Positions 14,081 through 20,359 of a stretch of DNA of 22,245 nucleotides are shown here, one piece after another (the first letter of the stretch is position 1; each line of letters begins with the position of its first letter). The stretch comes from a virus. The notes under the pieces were generated by a model that worked only from the letters and a program-made list of their open reading frames with translations, had not been told where the DNA came from and searched no databases. The position numbers and the translations under genes were made by a program. Where the stretch lies: positions 1-22,245 of the IMG/VR virus record IMGVR_UViG_3300034152_000385. One strand, written 5' to 3'.

Positions 14081-14368
14081 TTAAGTAGTCTTTTTGAAAT
14101 ACTGATATGCAGTTTCAACTAACCAGTTTACAAAGCTATCACTAGCTTCTTTTCCTGACTCTACAATTTTAGCTTTAATTCTTTCAAAAGCTTGTTTTCT
14201 CTTTTCTTCATTAGTTAAATCAGTTGTTGCTAATTCAGTAACAATAGCTACAGCGATATCCTTAAACTCTGCCGCTAAAATCTGTTGTGCAGTAGGGATA
14301 GCAATAGCAATAAACTGTTTAAACACTCTCAAAAGAGAATTAAACAAATTCTTTAACCAAGCCCACAT
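14081..14368 (-). CDS. 95-residue helical protein, possible LLH-type holin
   Basis: The protein begins MWAWLKNLFNSLLRVFKQFI, an amphipathic start. It continues into a moderately hydrophobic segment (AIAIPTAQQILAAEF, then DIAVAIVTELA), followed by a charged helical region KRKQAFERIKAKIVESGK. One weak membrane helix plus a long helix resembles phage holins of the LLH group. The ATG has a strong AAGGAGG SD, which lies within the last codons of the gene upstream. It sits between small unknown proteins, and no endolysin is visible in the window, so the lysis role is tentative. Confidence 0.68.
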   Translation of the reverse strand: MWAWLKNLFNSLLRVFKQFIAIAIPTAQQILAAEFKDIAVAIVTELATTDLTNEEKRKQAFERIKAKIVESGKEASDSFVNWLVETAYQYFKKTT

Positions 14369-14370
14369 CT

Positions 14371-14571
14371 CTATACCTCCTTTTTTATATATTCTTTACC
14401 ATCAATAACTACCTTTGTAACTTCACCATTTTTTCTTTCTACATATATATCATGAAATTTTTCTTCTAGTTTTTTTATTTGTGAATTTAAATTTTTTCCA
14501 AAATCTTTGAATATAGAGTCAAAAAGCTTGTCAAAATTTTTCCAAAAATCTTTAGGAACTAAATCTTCCAT
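14371..14571 (-). CDS. 66-residue coiled-coil hypothetical protein
   Basis: The protein is MEDLVPKDFWKNFDKLFDSI followed by an amphipathic helix (NLNSQIKKLEEKF) and a beta-like end, VTKVVIDGKEYIKKEV. No family is recognised. A GGGAGG SD precedes the ATG and is embedded in the last codons of the TIGR03790-like gene. It ends two bases before the next gene starts. The tight spacing suggests it is made together with its neighbours. Confidence 0.72.
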   Translation of the reverse strand: MEDLVPKDFWKNFDKLFDSIFKDFGKNLNSQIKKLEEKFHDIYVERKNGEVTKVVIDGKEYIKKEV

Positions 14572-14574
14572 TTT

Positions 14575-15750
14575 TCACACCTCCCGTTGCGTTAATGGGT
14601 CACCAGTGCAATGATAAGCCCATAAGAATCCTGGTATGCTGTATAATACGGCTTCACCGTATGTATATCCATTTACAACATAATATCCTATTTCTGCTGG
14701 TTGACACACTCCACTAGTATATGGTTCAAACATTGGCATGGTAACAAAACAACAACCAGCTTTTACTGCATCAAAGGCTGCCCTATTACCAGAATGTACT
14801 TGAGACCATAAACTCTTTGGTTGCCAAATCCAAGCATCATTATAAGTACCATCATACCAACCTAACCACATCTTAGTTTTTATTGGTGGTTCTTCTATAT
14901 CTTTAACTTTATCATATGCTCTTTGAGCGGAATCTAGTTGACTTTGTGTATATAGAGAAGCATTTTCAAGCATATCATTTAACTTTTTCAACTTAGATTC
15001 TTTTACTCCATATACATCTCCATATGTCCAACCATGATTATGCCAAATATAATCAGTTTTTCCTATTTCTTCAAAGTATTTAGCTAAACAACAATGCTTA
15101 TAATCCATATCCATATAAGAGTAATGTCTATTATCAGGATATTTATCTATGTCAACAATATGCATTATATTTCCATATCTACTATCTACAAAATCAATTC
15201 CCTCAGTAGGTTCTATAACAGAATTATTTATTTGCTGTATAGCTAAATCTCCTTCAAGAGCAGAAACCATATGATATATACCTCTCTGATGATTGAATCT
15301 TTCCCATGGTTTCCTAAAAGTATTGCCATATGATTTTTGCCAATAAGGGTTGTTTCTATTGTAATACTGTAAATCTTTTCTAAGTGTATATATTACTGCT
15401 GTAAATGAGCAAGTAGATACTCTTTTTTCTCCATTGTTCTGCTCATAATACTTTATCGTCCTAGAAGGGTTAACTAGAACTATATAATGAATGTTCTTAG
15501 GACCTAACTCATCTAGCTTCTGTTGAACAGGAACTACATAATCATCAAAGACATGGTCCCAAGAAGCTCTACTGTTTATATCATCATGGGGTATATGTAG
15601 AACATGGGTATCTGGTATATTCCTAACACTCTGATAATGTTGAGTTATCCTATCAGTAGATTCATGAGGAAAGGTAACTACCAGTACCCTAGTTTCTACA
15701 TTCCCTTGAGGTAGAACAGTAATTGTTAATTGTTCTTTAGTTTGTGCCAT
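14575..15750 (-). CDS. TIGR03790-like protein (caspase/gingipain-like fold suspected)
   Basis: The 391-residue protein has no signal peptide. It opens with a strand-rich region, VLVVTFPHESTDRITQHYQS and SVRNIPDTHVLHIP, where the pattern 'VxVV...S..I..HY...R.IP..H...I' resembles TIGR03790 proteins. The match is clearer at the C-terminus: WLGWYDGTYNDAWIWQP, then AGCCFVTMPMFEPYTSG, GYTYGEAVLYSIPGFLW and CTGDPL, mirroring that family's GWYDG, AGAA...EPY, EA...P.LSW and GDPL blocks. The family is uncharacterised; distant likeness to C25-type peptidases has been suggested by its fold-like layout, but that is inference. It is unusual in a phage and may be a virion or host-surface protein. AGGAAAAGAG precedes the ATG. 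Confidence 0.7.
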   Translation of the reverse strand: MAQTKEQLTITVLPQGNVETRVLVVTFPHESTDRITQHYQSVRNIPDTHVLHIPHDDINSRASWDHVFDDYVVPVQQKLDELGPKNIHYIVLVNPSRTIKYYEQNNGEKRVSTCSFTAVIYTLRKDLQYYNRNNPYWQKSYGNTFRKPWERFNHQRGIYHMVSALEGDLAIQQINNSVIEPTEGIDFVDSRYGNIMHIVDIDKYPDNRHYSYMDMDYKHCCLAKYFEEIGKTDYIWHNHGWTYGDVYGVKESKLKKLNDMLENASLYTQSQLDSAQRAYDKVKDIEEPPIKTKMWLGWYDGTYNDAWIWQPKSLWSQVHSGNRAAFDAVKAGCCFVTMPMFEPYTSGVCQPAEIGYYVVNGYTYGEAVLYSIPGFLWAYHCTGDPLTQREV

Positions 15751-15883
15751 CTTTCTCTTTTCCTGTAACAGCTTCCGTAAAATCTCTAATCAAATTTTGA
15801 GCCATTTGTTTAAAATTGTCATTAAGCTCATGTAAAATTTGTTGAGGATTTTCGTCTATTACATCATCTAAATAATCGTCCAT
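15737..15883 (-). CDS. 48-residue acidic hypothetical protein
   Basis: A short ORF links the Ig-like gene and the TIGR03790-like gene. It begins MDDYLDDVIDENPQQILHEL and ends EAVTGKEKDGTN; it is acidic and predicted helical. Its ATG overlaps the stop of the Ig-like gene (TAATG) with a GGAG SD about 10-11 bases upstream, and its end runs 14 bases into the next gene. No family is recognised. The overlaps on both sides are the main evidence that it is translated. Confidence 0.68.
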   Translation of the reverse strand: MDDYLDDVIDENPQQILHELNDNFKQMAQNLIRDFTEAVTGKEKDGTN

Positions 15884-16173
15884 TATTCCACTACTCCATC
15901 ATCTGCTGTTACTTCAATATTATACGTTCCTGCATCACCATGATTAGGAGTATATCTTAATGTAGCGGTTCCGTCTCCATTATCAGTAAATGTTGCTCCA
16001 GCAGGTAATCCTGTAGCTGTCAATGTTATTGGGTCTCCATCTGGATCCGAAGCTGTAACTACTAATTCTAATGGTTCAGTTTCTTTAACCACTTGATTGG
16101 GTATATCCTCAATTACAGGTGGTCTATTTTTCTTCTGAACCAATAGCTCAAATACTTTCTTTGCTATAGCCAT
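15883..16173 (-). CDS. Single Ig/cadherin-like domain protein
   Basis: The 96-residue protein has a short helical start (MAIAKKVFELLVQKKN) followed by one He_PIG/cadherin-like domain. The blocks are RPPVIEDIPNQVVKETEPLE, ASDPDGDPITLTATGLPAGA, DNGDGTATLRYTPN and GTYNIEVTADDG. Such domains decorate phage capsids and tails and bind carbohydrates on cell surfaces. I chose the ATG at 16173, with GGAGG 7 bases upstream. An in-frame start at 16206 would add 11 residues but has a poor SD. It lacks a secretion signal, as expected for a virion part. No larger structural gene is in the window to show where it attaches. Confidence 0.85.
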   Translation of the reverse strand: MAIAKKVFELLVQKKNRPPVIEDIPNQVVKETEPLELVVTASDPDGDPITLTATGLPAGATFTDNGDGTATLRYTPNHGDAGTYNIEVTADDGVVE

Positions 16174-16273
16174 GATAATCCTCCATATACTTTTGAATAT
16201 ATTCATTTTCTTCTACCCCTAATATTCCCATATACAATAAAAAAGAGCAGTAAAAGAAGTAATATGTAACATA

Positions 16274-19200
16274 TCATAAATGACACTCATCTCCATCACA
16301 TTTATTTCTTTTAGTGGGTTTTCTCTTGAGAACTCCTCCTTTTGATCCATCACGAAATATAGTTACTCCTTTCACTCCTAACTTCCAAGCTGTCATATAT
16401 ACTTCTTTAACATCATCAACACTAGCTTCATTAGGCATGTTTACTGTTTTAGAAATACTACCATCTAACCACTTTTGCCATTGAGCTTGTATCTTCAGAT
16501 GCCACTCTGGCGTTATATCATGAGCAGTTCTAACAAATTTAGATTTATATAGCTCTCTAGTTTCTCTTATAACTCCTACGGTTAGATGCCTTTCAAAATC
16601 AACATCAAATACTGGTTCTATTCCACTACTACAATCTGCAAGTAATGATAATGAACCAGTAGGTGCTATTATCCTCTTCCAAAAACAATCTTTAGCTAAC
16701 TTATCTGTAACTTCTTTATATACTTTACCAATCTCATCAATAAAGTCTAATGATTCCTGACTATCATATTTAATACCTAGTTTAATCAAACAATCTGCAA
16801 ATCCCATTACACCTACACCAATAGGATCCAACTCTTTCATAGTTCTAGTTATTTCAGGTAGAGGATAATGTGAATTACCTGTAATACAAACTTTACCATT
16901 TCTTCTGACTATCCAAAATCCATTTTCTACAGTAGGACACCAAACTTTTCCTTTAAAATTTTTGATTTCTTTCTTTCTAATGTGTCTATATTTTCTTTTA
17001 TTAATTCTAATAACTCCAACTTGAGAAATTGTAGGTTTAATTAGAGTATTTCTATAACCAATTAATGTAGTTAGAAATTGAAATCTATTTAACGCTTTTA
17101 AATCTTTTGCCGCATAAGTATAGTTCCAATAATCTTTTGTACTGCCGTCTCCTTTTATCATAGTATCAAAAAGTAATTTTAATTGTCTTAAAGAAAAAGA
17201 ATTAAATATCCATAAAGGGATAATTTTATGATTTTCTTCTAATTTTAATTCTTTTGAAAAAGAAACAGGTAAATACCAACTGTCCTTCTTTGGATTTGCT
17301 ATTTTTAATCCTAAATCTTTAAATATATCATCTAATTCTTTCGAATATTGAGGATGAATCCCCCTACTTTGTGATATAACATAAGCATTTTTATTTTTAT
17401 GTCCTTCTGTAATTACCCAACCAATTAATTTAATAATATTATCATCGATATTAAAATCTTTTTCTCTATTAATTGGTCTGCAAGCAGGAATTTGACACTG
17501 TTGTGGTAAATGTTTTGCTGTAGCTATTCTATAGCTAAAAGGATTAACTGATACTCTTTGTCTTAAATTATAAGGAGAAAATATAACTTTATGATTAGGA
17601 GTAACTAATAAATCTAAACCTGATTTTGAAGACAATTCTATCATGTTTTCATTTTCTAAATCGAACTCATTAATTTTCAGAATAGGTTGCCATTCACTTT
17701 TATCAGTATGTAGCGAATATGTTAATATTTCTTCTCCTTTGCTTAATTCATTATATTTTTTCCATCCTTCTTTAGTTAATGCTTCAGCATCATCTGTAAC
17801 GCATACTGCATTATTATTTCTTAATGCTCTAACGGCAATTTCTAGATGTTTTTCAAATAACTTAAAATCAAATTTGTTATATCTTACTAATTTACTTATA
17901 TTTATAGAACCAAGACAACAAGCTCCGTATGAAGGAAGAGGAACCTCACCACATGGGTTGGTACTTTTTATTTTAACCTTCGGAAAAAGTTTATTATCCT
18001 TATTAATTCTATCGTAAAATAGAAACCCAGGATCACCACTATTCCAAGCACAGAAACAAATGACATCAAATATGGTTTTAGCATTAATAACTCCCCATGT
18101 TGAATTATCTTGGGGATTCTTTAATTCAATCTCTTCCCCTTTCTCTACTTTTTTCATAAACGAATCACTAACCATAATAGATATATTAAAGTTAGTTAGA
18201 TTGTGAGCTAACTTACTTCTAATAAACTCTATAACTTCTGCATGTTCGAAGTTTAAAACTCCCATTAAAGCGCCTCGTCTAAAACCACCTTGTTTAACTA
18301 CCTCAGTTGCAGTATCAAATAGTTTCATAAATGATACAACACCACTTGATGTTCCACCAGTTCCTAGTTGTGCATCTCTAGGCCTCAATTTACTGAAGTT
18401 CATTCCAACTCCACCACCATTTTTGAAGATAATAATCATATCATGAAGAGCTTTACTAATACTCTCCATACTATCTTCAACTGGTAATACAAAACAGTTA
18501 TGAGCTATAAATCCATTGGCAAAATTCCAATGGGGAGTTTCTTTCATTGTAAAATCAAATACTTCACAATTTTCCAACTCTTTTATTTCTATAACTTTTA
18601 ATTTACAATCAAAAGAATATTCACTTTTCCTAATTAATTTATTTTTCTTACTACTGTAAAATCCTATTTTCTCTTTAAAAATATGTGAATTAGTTACTCT
18701 AATAAAAAGATCATATTTTTCTTTTGATAGATAATCTCCATTATACCAATGATGTATTTTAGCTTTTCCAACTGTTATATAGGACGGTATCCCAAAAGAA
18801 GCTAATAATATTTGCACTTTATATATCATACTTTTACAAGTAGTTTTTAAATTGATTTCTCCCTTATTATTAACTGAACCGTTAGCTTCAAATAATCCCA
18901 TTAAAAAACTAGCTACTTTTTCAGAATTGCCATATAAAATATCATCAGGTAAATCTCTATTAGGTAAAGTGTGTTCTAGAAAATCAGTGTTACATCCTAA
19001 TTTTTCTAATTCAATTCTTTTTTTACAATAATCTTTCTTGTTTTTTCTATTGTTTTCAAATTTCGAAAAATTCAAAAAATCTGCAATTTCTTCTTCTTTA
19101 TTTTTATCTATATTTACTTTAACCCAAGTAGTATTCTCTTTACTACCATCTCCAAACAAAAATCCTCTTAATACTTCTAGTTCTGAATATACTTTACAGT

Positions 19201-19654
19201 CTCTATTTCCCAATCCCCATTTTATGTCTTTATTTAAAGTATCTTTTGCTTCAATAAAATTATCATTATCTAACATTATTTTATGATCGGGAGTGCATTT
19301 TATAGATAATCCATTATTACATTTTAACTCTATTATTTCCTTTTCTCCATTTGACCAAGAATACCAATTATCTCCATGAATATCTTCTATTTTTCTCAGT
19401 TTATCATTATCGAGTAAAATTGTATCTCCTGTTAGACATGCATGAAGCATTCCTTTTTTAGTTCCTGCATTTCTTAGACAAGGAGAATTAGGGAGAAAAT
19501 ATCCTTCAGTCATAGCACATTTCAGCTTTTTTTCGAACTTCTTGTCTCCCAGAGATAAAGCCTCTGCTACTCTTTTGTAAACGTCTTTAGGTTGCTCACC
19601 TTCTCGACAATATCTTTGACGTAATAAATTCTTTGCGTTTTTACTTATTGCCAT
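16274..19654 (-). CDS. nrdJ: Class II (B12-dependent) ribonucleotide reductase with two inteins
   Basis: The enzyme reduces ribonucleotides to deoxyribonucleotides using adenosylcobalamin. Removing two inteins (residues 73-386 and 618-927) leaves about 502 residues, short for NrdJ and with no ATP-cone. Extein landmarks: FLPNSPCLRNAG, CFVLPVEDSM (redox Cys, residue 387), FKNGGGVGMNFSKLRP, NPCGEVPL (radical Cys 568, Glu 570), CCLGSINI, GVGVMGFADCLIKLGI and IAPTGSLSLLADCSSGIEP. NPCGE rather than class I NLCxEI points to class II. The tail CDGDECHL has a Cys pair for thioredoxin-type reduction. The ATG at 19654 overlaps the previous stop (TAATG). It should supply dNTPs for the polymerase upstream without oxygen. 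Confidence 0.94.
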   Translation of the reverse strand: MAISKNAKNLLRQRYCREGEQPKDVYKRVAEALSLGDKKFEKKLKCAMTEGYFLPNSPCLRNAGTKKGMLHACLTGDTILLDNDKLRKIEDIHGDNWYSWSNGEKEIIELKCNNGLSIKCTPDHKIMLDNDNFIEAKDTLNKDIKWGLGNRDCKVYSELEVLRGFLFGDGSKENTTWVKVNIDKNKEEEIADFLNFSKFENNRKNKKDYCKKRIELEKLGCNTDFLEHTLPNRDLPDDILYGNSEKVASFLMGLFEANGSVNNKGEINLKTTCKSMIYKVQILLASFGIPSYITVGKAKIHHWYNGDYLSKEKYDLFIRVTNSHIFKEKIGFYSSKKNKLIRKSEYSFDCKLKVIEIKELENCEVFDFTMKETPHWNFANGFIAHNCFVLPVEDSMESISKALHDMIIIFKNGGGVGMNFSKLRPRDAQLGTGGTSSGVVSFMKLFDTATEVVKQGGFRRGALMGVLNFEHAEVIEFIRSKLAHNLTNFNISIMVSDSFMKKVEKGEEIELKNPQDNSTWGVINAKTIFDVICFCAWNSGDPGFLFYDRINKDNKLFPKVKIKSTNPCGEVPLPSYGACCLGSINISKLVRYNKFDFKLFEKHLEIAVRALRNNNAVCVTDDAEALTKEGWKKYNELSKGEEILTYSLHTDKSEWQPILKINEFDLENENMIELSSKSGLDLLVTPNHKVIFSPYNLRQRVSVNPFSYRIATAKHLPQQCQIPACRPINREKDFNIDDNIIKLIGWVITEGHKNKNAYVISQSRGIHPQYSKELDDIFKDLGLKIANPKKDSWYLPVSFSKELKLEENHKIIPLWIFNSFSLRQLKLLFDTMIKGDGSTKDYWNYTYAAKDLKALNRFQFLTTLIGYRNTLIKPTISQVGVIRINKRKYRHIRKKEIKNFKGKVWCPTVENGFWIVRRNGKVCITGNSHYPLPEITRTMKELDPIGVGVMGFADCLIKLGIKYDSQESLDFIDEIGKVYKEVTDKLAKDCFWKRIIAPTGSLSLLADCSSGIEPVFDVDFERHLTVGVIRETRELYKSKFVRTAHDITPEWHLKIQAQWQKWLDGSISKTVNMPNEASVDDVKEVYMTAWKLGVKGVTIFRDGSKGGVLKRKPTKRNKCDGDECHL
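16874..17803 (-). mobile_element. NrdJ intein 2 with LAGLIDADG endonuclease (310 residues)
   Basis: It begins at C618 with CVTDDAEALTKEGWKKYNEL, has LDLLVTPNHKVIF (block B, TxxH) and ends GFWIVRRNGKVCITGN before Ser928. Two LAGLIDADG-like motifs are present, KLIGWVITEGH (acidic residue Glu) and LFDTMIKGDGS (Asp), so cutting is possible. Splicing joins LRNNNAV to SHYPLPEITR, giving the usual VxxYPLPE stretch. The C-terminal end resembles that of the ThyX intein. Confidence 0.92.
18497..19438 (-). mobile_element. NrdJ intein 1 with LAGLIDADG domain (314 residues)
   Basis: It begins at C73 (CLTGDTILLDNDKLRKIED), has IKCTPDHKIML (block B) and ends HWNFANGFIAHN before Cys387. LAGLIDADG motifs are LRGFLFGDGS and LMGLFEANGS. 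In the second, the catalytic acid position is Asn, so the nuclease may be weakened or a nickase. Excision leaves HA-CFVLPV, a perfect fit to RNR. Confidence 0.93.
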
Positions 19655-19935
19655 TATAATTTCTCCACAGTAACCATTCCTTGTATTTTAAATATCTCGT
19701 TATCATTTCGTCTTATCCCAATTTCCAATATAGGTTCTTTGTTTGCATCTAAAGCCTGATTCCATAATTTTTCTAAAGTCTTTAACGTAATCCTAAAGCT
19801 TTTTTTATCAGTAAACTTACATTCAATAACAAAATCCTCCATGTGGAGGTCTGCTTTTTGAAACCACAAACCCCCACTGGAGATTGTTTTCTGTACTTTA
19901 TTCTCGAACTTATTTCCTTTCTTGCGATTGCTCAT
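19654..19935 (-). CDS. PD-(D/E)XK nuclease, Holliday-junction-resolvase-like
   Basis: The 93-residue protein begins SNRKKGNKFENKVQKTISSG, with KGxxFE as in archaeal-type and phage resolvases. It continues with WFQKADLHMEDFVIECKFTD, which provides D34 (or D38) and the E-C-K pair of the PD-(D/E)XK core. KTLEKLWNQALDANKEPILE forms the next helix and strand. Length suits the minimal nuclease core. It may cut branched DNA made during recombination-dependent replication, consistent with the gp46/gp47-like pair elsewhere. It overlaps the upstream gene by 26 bases and the NrdJ start by one (TAATG). Another restriction-like role is not excluded. Confidence 0.78.
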   Translation of the reverse strand: MSNRKKGNKFENKVQKTISSGGLWFQKADLHMEDFVIECKFTDKKSFRITLKTLEKLWNQALDANKEPILEIGIRRNDNEIFKIQGMVTVEKL

Positions 19936-20134
19936 CTTTCTTCGGTTCTTTAAGTTCGATACCGTGAAATTTCATTATAGCTGTCTGATTTGTTCTGATG
20001 TTGTGTAATAGTTTTAGATTTAGTGTTTGCAACTTAATCAATACCTTCAATAGTTCCTCAACAGTAGCGTTTTTATTAGCGATAGCCTCATCTGCCTTGG
20101 TGTTCTCTTGGTGTAAAGCTTGACTTGATAACAT
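19910..20134 (-). CDS. 74-residue helical hypothetical protein
   Basis: The protein starts MLSSQALHQENTKADEAIAN and consists mainly of a predicted coiled-coil helix (VEELLKVLIKLQTLNLKLL) with a charged tail EPKKDEQSQERK. No family is recognised. A GGAGG SD precedes the ATG and the start overlaps the upstream stop (TAATG). Its place between the polymerase and the resolvase-like nuclease suggests a role in replication, perhaps as an oligomeric adaptor; this is guesswork. Confidence 0.72.
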   Translation of the reverse strand: MLSSQALHQENTKADEAIANKNATVEELLKVLIKLQTLNLKLLHNIRTNQTAIMKFHGIELKEPKKDEQSQERK

Positions 20135-20349
20135 TAGTTTTCCTCCTGCTTTCCAAATTCTATATTTTTATCTTTATGTATAAATTTTTCAGGTTTAGAT
20201 AGAACGTCATGATACGTCCTACTTATATCCCTTATTTCATATTCTCCATTTAGGTTTAATATGAAATGCCCTAATTCCTTGTTGTCTTCTAAAAATGTAA
20301 TATGATTCAATTTACTTCTGTTATGTTCTAACGTAACTTTCCAACCCAT
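20134..20349 (-). CDS. 71-residue hypothetical protein
   Basis: The protein is MGWKVTLEHNRSKLNHITFL and onward, with beta-rich segments ELGHFILNLNGEYEIRD and a C-terminal charged tail. No family is recognised. A very strong AAGGAGG SD lies 5 bases before the ATG, immediately after the polymerase stop. Its compact, hydrophilic make-up suits a small accessory or DNA-binding protein. Confidence 0.72.
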   Translation of the reverse strand: MGWKVTLEHNRSKLNHITFLEDNKELGHFILNLNGEYEIRDISRTYHDVLSKPEKFIHKDKNIEFGKQEEN

Positions 20350-20359
20350 CTTGACCTCC

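Noticed and set aside
16174-16206. Upstream in-frame start for the Ig-like gene adding 11 residues.
   Set aside because: The inner ATG at 16173 has a far better SD; the extension is not needed for the domain.
16207-16273. Possible promoter or terminator in the gap after nrdJ, including the palindrome ATATGTTACATAT.
   Set aside because: No convincing -35/-10 pair with proper spacing and no stable hairpin with a U-run.
17643-18017. Plus-strand open frame within nrdJ.
   Set aside because: Antisense to extein and intein 2 with clear protein motifs on the minus strand.
19038-19286. Plus-strand open frame within NrdJ intein 1.
   Set aside because: Shadow of the intein; no motif or SD.
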